Shown here: positions 14,171 through 21,218 of the stretch, piece after piece | How positions within the stretch are numbered: the first letter of the stretch is position 1 | How the letters are laid out: each line of letters begins with the position of its first letter | Assembly: GCA_050330975.1 (NCBI GenBank) | Contig: JBHJHK010000029.1 | Coordinates: 1-21,439 of the forward strand | Reading direction: 5' to 3' | DNA: 21,439 nt | Source: JBHJHK01 sp050330975 | GTDB lineage: Bacteria; Pseudomonadota; Gammaproteobacteria; Competibacterales; Competibacteraceae | Position numbers and translations under genes: made by a program | Notes under the pieces: model-generated | What the model saw: only the letters and a program-made list of their open reading frames with translations | Databases searched by the model: none | Told to the model about the DNA's origin: nothing

Positions 14171-15187
14171 TCAAAAAAGCGCTGACGTTGTCGATCCGGT
14201 GTCCCGCCAGGGAGATGGTGGGGACGGTCCATCGACGGAGGTCGGCAAGCGTTCCCCGGGATGGAGCTGTAGAGCTGCCTTGAACTCCCCACCCGTGACC
14301 CGCCGACCGTCCAACACCAATTGCTCCAGCACCAAACGGGTATCTTGCCTTCCCTGGACCCACAATGCCCCACCACCGTCGAGAACGGTACCCGCCGCCC
14401 CGCCGCCACCCGGGGAAGACGGCTCCAAGCGGCAGCGCAGCAGTCCGTAGGACTGGTCGCGCCAGTAGAGCAGCGCCCCGCCGTAGTTGGGGCTCGCCGC
14501 CCGCACCAAAGCGGCGATGGTTCGGGGATCGTCGTCCCAATGGATGATTAAATCTCGGTGGCGCACCGCCTTGAAGTAGCGGGCGCGGCTTTCCTCCTGG
14601 GGCTCAAAGGCCAGTTCATCCCGCTGCAGTTGCTTCAAGGTGGCGATGACGGCCCGCTGAAACACCGCCGGTAAGCGCTCGGCGTGGTGGCCGTAGTTTT
14701 CATCGCCCCCCAGGGGAATGAGGTAGCGCCCGACCATGGGGCCAGCGTCTAGCTCCGGCGTCATCTGATGGACCACCACTCCACCGTAGCCAGCCCCCAG
14801 GCGAATCTGCCAAAACAATGGGTCTGGCCCTCGAAAGGCCGGCAGTTGACCCGGGTGAAAATTCAGGAATCCCCGGGGGGGGATAGCCAACGCGGCAGGG
14901 GGGATGCGGTGGGGAAAGGTGGTCACGAACACCACTTCGGGTTCAGTGGCCTTGAGCCATTGGACCAGGACGGCAGACAGATCCCCTGGAGTAACGGTGA
15001 GACAGGTTTGGCGAAAGGTGTTTTCAACCAAACTCTTTGCCCCGTGGAAGCCAGGGCTTTGGCGAGAGAGCACCACGCCGGCGATGGAGTGACGCCCGGG
15101 AATTGCCGCCAAGACCGGCCGCACCAGCCAAGGGCAAAGCACTAACCCCACGGTGAGGCTTCGGCGTCGAGTCACTGGACCTGGCAA
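14171..15187 (-). CDS. Formyltransferase (methionyl-tRNA formyltransferase-like)
   Basis: 338 residues. The N-terminal formyltransferase domain is clear: FLNFHPGQLPAFRGPDPLFW (107-126) and GVVVHQMTPELDAGPMV. Asn109, His111 and Asp147 have the same spacing as the catalytic Asn-His-Asp of E. coli Fmt, so 10-formyltetrahydrofolate-dependent transfer to an amine is likely. The middle (VRHRDLIIHWDDDPRTIAALVRAASPNYGGA) resembles the linker and OB-like C-terminal domain, but the last about 30 residues are Ser/Pro-rich. The acceptor is uncertain: tRNA, a nucleotide sugar or another amine. The neighbours give no def gene, which argues against the housekeeping fmt. The start is uncertain: TTG at 15187 has AGGTGG about 8 bases upstream, and in-frame GTGs follow shortly after. 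Confidence 0.82.
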   Translation of the reverse strand: MPGPVTRRRSLTVGLVLCPWLVRPVLAAIPGRHSIAGVVLSRQSPGFHGAKSLVENTFRQTCLTVTPGDLSAVLVQWLKATEPEVVFVTTFPHRIPPAALAIPPRGFLNFHPGQLPAFRGPDPLFWQIRLGAGYGGVVVHQMTPELDAGPMVGRYLIPLGGDENYGHHAERLPAVFQRAVIATLKQLQRDELAFEPQEESRARYFKAVRHRDLIIHWDDDPRTIAALVRAASPNYGGALLYWRDQSYGLLRCRLEPSSPGGGGAAGTVLDGGGALWVQGRQDTRLVLEQLVLDGRRVTGGEFKAALQLHPGERLPTSVDGPSPPSPWRDTGSTTSALF

Positions 15188-15261
15188 CCGTTATCCCACC
15201 TTGCAATCGCTGCCAACGAGAAGCTATTGGAGAGTAGACATCCCAGGGGAAGTTCACATAG

Positions 15262-15483
15262 GTGTCACAAAACCCAGGAAAATGTCTCAGAAGTGTAATA
15301 AAGCGGACTGGTCACAGTAACAGTAAGAGAGTCACCAGCAATAGCAATACCCTATCGTTGGAGGACACCCTGAGCCAGTTGGCCCTGCCCCAAGATCCCG
15401 CCACGGGCAACCCCTACGATGGGGCCGCTGAGGTCACCTTCGACAACACCATCGACCGCATCTTGCGGCGCAACGGCCAGTAA
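15262..15483 (+). CDS. Small hypothetical protein
   Basis: 73 residues from a GTG at 15262 with AGGGGAAG about 10 bases upstream. The first 30 residues are basic and Ser/Asn-rich and may be leader sequence. From about residue 31 (LSLEDTLSQLALPQDPATGN, then VTFDNTIDRILRRNGQ) the codons are G/C-ending and the translation looks like a genuine acidic-amphipathic tail. I do not recognise it. It could be a small protein, or the C-terminal remnant of a larger gene, in which case the start is meaningless. It runs divergently from the formyltransferase. Confidence 0.4.
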   Translation: MSQNPGKCLRSVIKRTGHSNSKRVTSNSNTLSLEDTLSQLALPQDPATGNPYDGAAEVTFDNTIDRILRRNGQ

Positions 15484-15568
15484 CCTATCCTCAAACCACT
15501 GGACGGGGGCGGACTGACGCAGTCCCTCCCGGTGTTAGTCGGGGCGGTGGATGGCGGGGGTTGAATCG

Positions 15569-16039
15569 ATGTCGACGGAACCGTCATTTCGCTTGCTACT
15601 CCCCCCCTTTTCAAGAGCTCTCGTCCTCGGATCTTGCCTCATAGCCTTCGCCTGCGCCATGGAACCCTCTGAACTGCCTTTGCCCGCCCACGTCCACAAG
15701 CAACCCTTCGACGGGGGTTTTGAGGTGGAACTCGACCGCAAAAGTCTCGCTGTTCTAGAGGCCATGCGCGGCGAGTACAAAACCGCCCAGATGGACATCT
15801 ACACCGTGGAGTCCGAGGCCCAGTGGCCCTCGCTGGTAGATCACTACGCCAAAGTGCTGGAAGCCAAGGGCTACAAGCGTCGCGACGACATTATCCCCCC
15901 TCCCGAAGACAGCCAGCAGGCCGTTTGGTACGACCACGGCTGGTTTAACCGCCAGGCCGTGGCCGTGACGTTGCTCTCCATACCCGAGGACCCCAGTGCC
16001 CCACCGCTGCGCTTTTTGGTCGTGGTGACGGGGGGTTGA
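15569..16039 (+). CDS. Exported hypothetical protein
   Basis: 156 residues from the ATG at 15569, which has a G-rich stretch 8 bases upstream; an in-frame ATG at 15551 is possible. A hydrophobic segment (ALVLGSCLIAFACA) near residues 16-30 reads as a signal peptide. AFAC could act as a poor lipobox, otherwise cleavage after ACA is likely. The mature part is hydrophilic with an alpha/beta look: MDIYTVESEAQWPSLVDHYA, AKVLEAKGYKRRDDI, VWYDHGWFNRQAVAVTLL and a closing strand LRFLVVVTGG. It begins 85 bases after the previous small gene on the same strand. No family was recognised; periplasmic location is inferred. Confidence 0.65.
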   Translation: MSTEPSFRLLLPPFSRALVLGSCLIAFACAMEPSELPLPAHVHKQPFDGGFEVELDRKSLAVLEAMRGEYKTAQMDIYTVESEAQWPSLVDHYAKVLEAKGYKRRDDIIPPPEDSQQAVWYDHGWFNRQAVAVTLLSIPEDPSAPPLRFLVVVTGG

Positions 16040-16341
16040 AGTTTTGGGACCCCTTCGGGCCTTCTGTGAACTCCAAGCCCAGCACATCCTCTGAACCATT
16101 CCTCTAAAGCGTGCGACCAGGGCACCAGGCCGAGTCACCAGCGTCTCGATCAAACTATCTAAATGATCGATAAAAAAACCTGTCAACGTCGATAACATTT
16201 GAAGCATCTATAACACTTACGTTGGCCGAAACCCTATCACTCGACATCAACATCACCAGGGCAGAGCCAAAAAAAACACAAATGAGAGAACATGTTTTCA
16301 ATTCTCTTATTGTCTTATAAATCATTTGATCACATCTTTCT
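16040..16341. other. AT-rich intergenic stretch with inverted repeat
   Basis: About 300 bases between two converging genes; markedly richer in A/T than its surroundings from about 16140. It contains a perfect 7-base inverted repeat, TCGATCA at 16146-16152 and TGATCGA at 16164-16170, followed by a run of seven A. On the leftward strand a T-run comes before the stem, so it is not a standard terminator in either direction. A small leftward ORF occupies much of this stretch and is listed separately. Confidence 0.45.
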
Positions 16342-16352
16342 TCAGCGTCCAT
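16155..16352 (-). CDS. Possible small secreted peptide downstream of the depolymerase
   Basis: 65 codons from an ATG at 16352 that overlaps the last codons of the depolymerase gene. The product has a charged N-terminus, then TCSLICVFFGSALVMLMSS and DRVSA before a possible signal-peptidase site, leaving a short mature peptide (NVSVIDASNVIDVDRFFYR). The overlap suggests translational coupling, but there is no good Shine-Dalgarno and the base use is simply that of the AT-rich spacer. It may be a chance frame or the 5' remnant of an exported protein gene. Confidence 0.25.
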   Translation of the reverse strand: MDAEERCDQMIYKTIRELKTCSLICVFFGSALVMLMSSDRVSANVSVIDASNVIDVDRFFYRSFR

Positions 16353-17403
16353 TTTCCACAATTCCTCTCACCATCCGCCGCACTACCGCCAATTGCGCAC
16401 CAGATTGCAGGTGAAAATCGTCGTCGCTATACCCCCACCAGTCCCAACACCCCCGGGGATTGCGCCCCCCCAGCCACCAGGGACGGGTCGTGGCCACTTG
16501 GGGGTAGAGAATGATAAGCCGATTATTGTCCGCCCAGTGATTGTAGCCCGCCCGACGGATAAACGCCTCGCCGCTCTGGGAGTCCACACTCTGGCGACAG
16601 CCGTGGAAGGCGATGTGTAAACGGCAGCGCTCTCGACCCTCGCGACAACCCGGGGGTACGTAGAGATAACCCGTGGCGTGGAGACCGGGGTCGGTCCGAT
16701 CGGGGTCAAAGAACGCCCGCTGGTCAAAGGCCACCCACTCCCCCTGGGGCTCGGCGACCCGCGGTGCCAAGTCGCCGTAAATATGCATCAGAATTTGCCC
16801 GGCCCCATCCCGACCGCAGTCCCCCAAAAACGGCGGCCGACTCGCCCCACAGGGCACCCCGGTATTCAGGGTGGGGAAATTGTGCCCCGCCCCCAGGGGG
16901 CGCACCACCCGCAGTTGCCCCCCGAGTCCCAAGGCCCGGTAATAGCCCTCCAGGGCGGCGACCACGGCGGGGCTGACGGTGCCATCGGCGAGCCCGCCGT
17001 AGAGGTAAACCCGGTCCCCCGCCAACCCCGCTAGGGCATCGATGGACCCCTCCCGGGCGGCGCGGCGGGTCGTCGCCACCGAAGCCGCCACCGAAGGAGA
17101 AACCCCCGTGGTGAGGCAGCGGGTCAGCGCCCGCCACAAGCTGCCCTGGGAACAGTAATAGGGCCCCCCCGCCACAGCCCCAACCCCCACCACTGCCTCG
17201 GAAAAGGCCACGTGGTATTGAACCGCCATGTAGGCCCCCGACGACAACCCCGACACCGACACCTCGGGGGCAACGGCAGCTAAATCCGCCAGGGAATCGG
17301 CAGCGAGATCGGGCACCGGGTCACTACAGCCCCCGAGCAACAGCAACAGCAACAACAGCAGCAGCGGCCAAAACCGGCTTCGAACCCCCAAAACCTGGAG
17401 CAT
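16342..17403 (-). CDS. Type 2 short-chain polyhydroxyalkanoate depolymerase/esterase, lipoprotein
   Basis: 353 residues from the ATG at 17403. The signal has ten consecutive Leu followed by LGGC, so Cys26 should be lipidated. The lipase box GLSSG at 52-56 (nucleophile Ser54), in the context VSGLSSGAYMAVQYHVAFS, is the signature of extracellular PHA depolymerases with a type 2 catalytic domain. The likely triad partners are Asp in GLADGTVSP and His in GAGHNFPT. AFHGCRQS further on supplies the oxyanion-hole region, and paired cysteines suggest disulfides. There is no separate substrate-binding domain, so it may act on soluble oligomers or as a general esterase. Being anchored, it would release 3-hydroxybutyrate-type monomers at the cell surface or in the periplasm. 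The ATG overlaps the preceding small gene's stop by one base (TGATG). The poly-Leu tract is encoded by CAG/CAA-type repeats (complement strand), a slippage-prone run. Confidence 0.88.
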   Translation of the reverse strand: MLQVLGVRSRFWPLLLLLLLLLLGGCSDPVPDLAADSLADLAAVAPEVSVSGLSSGAYMAVQYHVAFSEAVVGVGAVAGGPYYCSQGSLWRALTRCLTTGVSPSVAASVATTRRAAREGSIDALAGLAGDRVYLYGGLADGTVSPAVVAALEGYYRALGLGGQLRVVRPLGAGHNFPTLNTGVPCGASRPPFLGDCGRDGAGQILMHIYGDLAPRVAEPQGEWVAFDQRAFFDPDRTDPGLHATGYLYVPPGCREGRERCRLHIAFHGCRQSVDSQSGEAFIRRAGYNHWADNNRLIILYPQVATTRPWWLGGRNPRGCWDWWGYSDDDFHLQSGAQLAVVRRMVRGIVENGR

Positions 17404-17570
17404 CACGCTTTGCCGCAACGCTGGCGCAGCGCCTCCAGTTGGACCTCGCCGGTGATACATACCGCCTCATCGCCCGCCGCGACTGGGGTATCAGACTGGG
17501 CCACCAAGGCCTTATTATCGCCATAGACGGCGATAATTGGTGTCGATTGCAGCAATTCGAATGCTCCCAT
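17403..17570 (-). CDS. TrkA-C/RCK_C-like small protein or gene remnant
   Basis: 55 residues from an ATG at 17570; the frame is open to a TTG at 17633. The segment PIIAVYGDNKALVAQSDTPV plus AAGDEAVCITGEVQLEALRQ resembles the second half of a TrkA-C (RCK_C) domain, the ligand-binding module of potassium channels and transporters, with the typical 'D-T-x-x-x-x-G-D-E' turn. A full RCK_C is about 70-80 residues attached to a larger protein, so this is either a free-standing half-domain or a truncated gene. Its stop overlaps the depolymerase start (TGATG), so they are probably cotranslated. No ribosome-binding site is evident for either start. The 5' end faces the divergent aspartate dehydrogenase gene at about 80 bases. 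Confidence 0.45.
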   Translation of the reverse strand: MGAFELLQSTPIIAVYGDNKALVAQSDTPVAAGDEAVCITGEVQLEALRQRCGKA

Positions 17571-17650
17571 CGTTTTGGGGTAGTCTTGAGCGCCATGGCA
17601 ACAACCCACTAGGGCATGGATCCCAGACCCCAAAGCTAAGAGGTCTCAAT

Positions 17651-18487
17651 ATGATAGAGCGAACACCCCAAGATCGCAGCGCCCATCGAGTGGCTATTGT
17701 GGGCCTTGGGGCCATTGGCTTAGAGGTGGCAAAAAGCCTGGATCAGGGCCTGCCAGGCCTGCAGCTAGTGGGGGTCAACTCCCGCAACCGAGAAAAAGCC
17801 CAACAACACCTACAACAATTGCAGCAGCCCGTCCCGGTACTCGACCTGGAGACCCTGGCGACCCAGGCCGAAATCATCGTCGAGTGTGCCCCGGCCGCGG
17901 CCTTTCGCACCATCGCCGAGGCGGTGATCGAAGCCGGCGGCAAAACCCTACTCACCGTCTCCACCGGGGGCTTGCTCAACCACCTGGATTTGGTGGCCAA
18001 GGCCCGGGCACGGGATTGCCGCATCGCGGTGGCGTCGGGGGCCATCATTGGCCTCGACGGGGTATTGGCCGCGGCGGAAGGGGATCTGCAAACCGTCAAG
18101 GTCATCACCCGCAAACCCCCACCGGGCTTGGCAGGTGCCCCTTACTTTGCCCAACACCCCATGGATCTTAGCCATTTAACCGAGCCCCAGCGAGTTTTTG
18201 CCGGCTCAGCCCTCGAGGCCATCGCCGGTTTTCCCGCCAACGTCAACGTCGCCGTGACCGTGGCCCTCGCAGGGCTTGGACCGGAGCAGACCCAGGTGGA
18301 GATCTGGGCCGATCCCACCCTGACCCGCAACCGCCAAACCCTCGAGGTGAGGTCCAGTTTGGCGGCGTTTTCCCTCACCGTGGAGAGTATCCCCTCGCCC
18401 GATAACCCGCGCACCGGCCAACTCACGCCAAAAAGCGTGCTCGCCTGGCTGCGCAAACGGGCCGCCACCCTGCAAATCGGCACTTAG
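17651..18487 (+). CDS. nadX: L-aspartate dehydrogenase family protein (NadX-like), atypical active site
   Basis: 278 residues, normal family length; AAGAGGT lies about 6 bases before the ATG. The N-terminal Rossmann domain has VAIVGLGAIGLEVAKSL for NAD(P) and VECAPAAAF. The middle STGGLL and ASGAIIGLDGV, and the C-terminal WADPTLTRNRQTLEV and DNPRTGQLTPKSVLAWL, follow the family pattern. Aspartate dehydrogenase oxidises L-aspartate to iminoaspartate/oxaloacetate and can feed NAD synthesis or, in some PHA-producing bacteria, nitrogen metabolism. In the family the motif after ADP is N-x-H with a catalytic-site His; here it reads Asn227-Arg-Gln229 (codon CAA at 18335-18337). Activity may be reduced or altered. 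It is divergent from the RCK-like gene and converges with the PATAN-like gene. Confidence 0.82.
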   Translation: MIERTPQDRSAHRVAIVGLGAIGLEVAKSLDQGLPGLQLVGVNSRNREKAQQHLQQLQQPVPVLDLETLATQAEIIVECAPAAAFRTIAEAVIEAGGKTLLTVSTGGLLNHLDLVAKARARDCRIAVASGAIIGLDGVLAAAEGDLQTVKVITRKPPPGLAGAPYFAQHPMDLSHLTEPQRVFAGSALEAIAGFPANVNVAVTVALAGLGPEQTQVEIWADPTLTRNRQTLEVRSSLAAFSLTVESIPSPDNPRTGQLTPKSVLAWLRKRAATLQIGT

Positions 18488-18539
18488 CTGGGCTTTGGCC
18501 CCCGGCTTGCCAAAAGGCGTTGACCCGGAGGATCGCCCT

Positions 18540-19388
18540 TCAGCGCCTGGCCATTTCCCGGCGGATGCGCTCGATGAATCGCTCGGCAGCGGTGGGTTTG
18601 GACATTTGCAGGGCGATTTGCGCCAGGGCGGTATCGAGGTCGGCGGTCTCGGCAAAGACCCGTTGGCACAGCAAGGGGGCGATGGGCCCCATGTATTCCA
18701 TCAGCACCCCCTCGACGAGGCGCTGAACCTCCTCGTCGACCTTGGCCCCTGGAGACAACCCCGGGGCCTGGGACGGGATCACCGGACCCGCCGGCGCCCT
18801 GTCAACCGTGGCGTCCTCGTCGTCGGCGGGGGTACCTGAACTGGGCTTGGGCGCCCGATCCTCGGGTATGACCTCCAGGAACTGGGCGATGAATTGCTCT
18901 CGCATCTCCACGCTGGGCAGGGCCTTTGCCAGGGCCGACAAGGCGTCTGGCCAGGACTGGGCTTGGCTGAATTCCCGTTGACACAGACTCTGGGCGACGG
19001 GGCCGATGAGGTCGTCTAGGTAGGCAGCTATGCGCTGGCGCAGAGCTTGGTCTGGGTCGGCGGCGGCACTGGTGCCCTGGATCAGCCGGTGATGGGTGCG
19101 CAGTTGGTCGATGACGGCATCGCAGGCCGTGGACACCTGATCCGACCCCAGGGGAGCCCCCTCGATAAAGCGGTACGTTCCCCCACTCCCCTGGAGCAGC
19201 TCAGCCAGGGCGGCGGCGCCAATGGCGCGTCCCACCCGAATCGTCCCGATGCGACCGCGGTCGAGCTTGATAAAGGCCTGTCGGCCAGCGCGGTTGGTGG
19301 CGAACAACATGCCACTTCGCTGCGCTGTGCAGAGGCCCTGGACAACCAGGATAAATTGTTCGAAATTGGCGAACGCTTCTTGACTCAT
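18540..19388 (-). CDS. PATAN-like (DUF4388-type) signalling protein with duplicated C-terminal repeat
   Basis: 282 residues from the ATG at 19388, which overlaps the solute-binding gene's stop as ATGA. Residues about 5-80 (FANFEQFILVVQGLCTAQRS, FIKLDRGRIGTIRVG, ALAELLQGSGGTYRFIEG) fit a PATAN/DUF4388-type domain, found in response-regulator-like and gliding or surface-signalling proteins. The C-terminal half has two related helical repeats. One is YLDDLIGPVAQSLCQREFSQ, ending in the REQFIAQFLE region. The other is LMEYMGPIAPLLCQRVFAET, ending in AERFIERIRRE. The I/M-GP-V/I-A-x-x-L-C-Q-R core shows the duplication. Similar modules occur at the ends of Ser/Thr kinases and cyclases. A Pro/Asp-rich linker of about 45 residues joins the repeats. 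There is no signal peptide, so it is cytoplasmic; it could be the intracellular partner of the HAMP and binding-protein genes. Confidence 0.75.
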   Translation of the reverse strand: MSQEAFANFEQFILVVQGLCTAQRSGMLFATNRAGRQAFIKLDRGRIGTIRVGRAIGAAALAELLQGSGGTYRFIEGAPLGSDQVSTACDAVIDQLRTHHRLIQGTSAAADPDQALRQRIAAYLDDLIGPVAQSLCQREFSQAQSWPDALSALAKALPSVEMREQFIAQFLEVIPEDRAPKPSSGTPADDEDATVDRAPAGPVIPSQAPGLSPGAKVDEEVQRLVEGVLMEYMGPIAPLLCQRVFAETADLDTALAQIALQMSKPTAAERFIERIRREMARR

Positions 19389-20161
19389 GGTGTCGTCGGC
19401 TGGGACGCCCTGGCCTCGGGGTGACGGTTGTAGATCTCCTGCAGTGCGCCCGAAACCGCCAGTTGAGCCAAACCGGCGTTGAAGACCGCCAGTACGTCTT
19501 CGACGTGGGGATGGTCCCGGGCGACCATGAGATGCAACGGTACCGTGTCGATGGGCTCTTCCAGGGTGCGGAACCACTCGACCCCAGACTCCCCGTAGAG
19601 GTCATTGATGTGCTGCCAGCCGATGGGGCTGTCGATGGGCACCAGGTCCACCCGACCACGCCTGAGCATCTTGAAGCAATTTTCCAGGGCCGGGACCCGT
19701 TGCAAAGTCAGGATGCCCGCTTCGAGGAGGTCAGCGATGTCATTGGTGTAGTAGCCCAAGGCTTTGCAGACCACCAGACCCCGCAGGTCATCGTCGCGCC
19801 GGAAGCGATGGGGCGCCTCCCGCTGGACAAAAAGCATATTTCTGATGGTGAACACCGGCTCGGAATAAACGAAGTCCCGGGCCCGTTCTGGGGTTTTGAC
19901 ATAGGGAAAGGTGCCGAAGAATTCGCCGCCCTTGGCGAGGTCGTAACCGCGCTTCCAGGGCAACAGTTGAATTTGGGTCTGGTAGCCCTGGATCCTGAAG
20001 GCTTCCTCGACAATTTCGGTGATGAGCCCTCGACGGGGCAACTGCTGGCTGATGTATGGGCTGTATTCCCCAGTGACCAGCTCCAGGGGTTGCTCGGCGG
20101 GCAACTGGGCGGCAGCGGGGGCGAAGGCGTGCGTCAACAACAATAAGGGCAAAAGGCGCAT
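19385..20161 (-). CDS. Periplasmic solute-binding-protein-like sensor (SBP_bac_3 type)
   Basis: 258 residues from the ATG at 20161, which gives a clean signal peptide (RLLPLLLLTHAFAPAAA, cleaved before QLPAE). An in-frame ATG at 20209 with GAGGG close upstream is an alternative that adds 16 residues. The mature protein follows the family-3 amino-acid-binding fold: LELVTGEYSPYIS, GLITEIVEEAFRIQGY, LLPWKRGYDLAKGG, DFVYSEPVFTIRNMLFVQRE, then the second lobe with ALENCFKMLRRGRVDLVPID. No ABC permease or ATPase is adjacent, so it more likely presents a ligand to the membrane sensor encoded just upstream than drives uptake. It is coupled to the PATAN-like gene by ATGA. Confidence 0.83.
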   Translation of the reverse strand: MRLLPLLLLTHAFAPAAAQLPAEQPLELVTGEYSPYISQQLPRRGLITEIVEEAFRIQGYQTQIQLLPWKRGYDLAKGGEFFGTFPYVKTPERARDFVYSEPVFTIRNMLFVQREAPHRFRRDDDLRGLVVCKALGYYTNDIADLLEAGILTLQRVPALENCFKMLRRGRVDLVPIDSPIGWQHINDLYGESGVEWFRTLEEPIDTVPLHLMVARDHPHVEDVLAVFNAGLAQLAVSGALQEIYNRHPEARASQPTTP

Positions 20162-20215
20162 GGCTGGAGGTCTCGCTGAGAAAACCCGTTGGCGTGCTAT
20201 TGTCGACATTGGCCC

Positions 20216-20938
20216 TCAGCGCGCTGTCATGTTATCCATGGCGACTTTGAGACTCAGGCGCATGCGCTCAAAGGCACTGGTCAATTGGCCAATTTCGTCG
20301 TTGCTCTTGGCCTCCAGGGAGACGTCGAGGTTGCCACGGCTGATGTCCGCGGCCGCCTCGGTGAGATGGGTCACCGGACGAATGAGGAGGTTGCGCAGGG
20401 CGATGGAAATGGCCAAGGCCAAGAGTCCAGTGAGGAGCAAGAGCTGAATCCCATCGTCGATGCCGGCGTCGATGAGTTACTGACGCAAAAAACGCTGGGT
20501 CACGTAGACCTCGACCCGACCGATGGACTCGCCGTCGCGCTCGATATCCGCCGTCGCCACCAGCAAGTCTCCGGCGGCGAAATTGGCGTCGGCGGCGATG
20601 ACCTCGCCGCTGGGCGCCCGCTGTCGCCCCCGCAACAGCGTCTCGCCGTCCTCGTCGCGCACCAAAATGGCGGCGACGTGGGGATCGAGGAACTCCGAGA
20701 CCATGGAGTTTTCCACCTGGGTTTCATCGACGACCCACATGGGCAGGGTCAAGTGCTCCGCCAACCGCGTCGCCGTATTGGCCGCCAAATTCTCCAGTTC
20801 AGCGCGCTTTTGCTGGCTCAGTACCGCGATGTTGTAGGCGCCCGAAACGACGATGGTCAACACCGTCAAGGCAATAATGATCGAGCTCAGCTTGAGCTGA
20901 ATACGGTTGTACCAGGGAATTCCATGTCGTTCGGCCAT
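20216..20938 (-). pseudogene. HAMP-domain membrane sensor interrupted by in-frame TAA, no output domain
   Basis: One frame runs from the ATG at 20938 to a TGA at 20216-20218, broken only by TAA at 20477-20479. Before the stop: a cytoplasmic start, TM1 (LSSIIIALTVLTIVVSGAYNI region), a periplasmic sensing region of about 100 residues (ENLAANTATRLAEHLTLPMW, AAILVRDEDGETLLRG) and VEVYVTQRFLRQ. After it, in the same frame: LIDAGIDDGIQ, TM2 (LLLLTGLLALAISIALRNLL) and a HAMP domain (RPVTHLTEAAADISRGNLDV, NDEIGQLTSAFERM), ending 15-20 residues later with no kinase, cyclase or chemotaxis domain. The parts on both sides fit one protein of about 240 residues, so the TAA replaces a sense codon. It may be a recent inactivation, readthrough, or a sequence error. 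It leads the three-gene signalling group. Confidence 0.75.
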
Positions 20939-21218
20939 CGAGCTGCAAACCTCGGCGTAGTGGTGGAGAAAAAACGGGTAGCATCCACCCCCGCAACCTC
21001 AAACCGACGCAACTCGAATCCCTCGCCCCCTGCCTCCGGGCGTTGAGGGGCATGGGGCAGGATCGCATCAGTGGGGGTTTTGACACACCGATATCAAAGC
21101 CCACGAAGTGGCAAAGTGCCGACGACGGGGCCTCTGTAAACTTACGTAATAGCGCTTAGACTAGCACCAGCAGATGACACAGTTTTGACAGGGCTGCCAA
21201 TGGCTGTGACACGGGGAT

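Noticed and set aside
19421..20146. Rightward open frame (241 codons) opposite the solute-binding protein
   Set aside because: Antisense shadow; the leftward frame has a signal peptide and family-3 binding-protein motifs.
20189..21046. Rightward open frame (285 codons) opposite the HAMP sensor
   Set aside because: The sense-strand HAMP, TM and periplasmic features are clear, and the rightward translation lacks any recognisable feature. It is long partly because the sensor is GC-rich.
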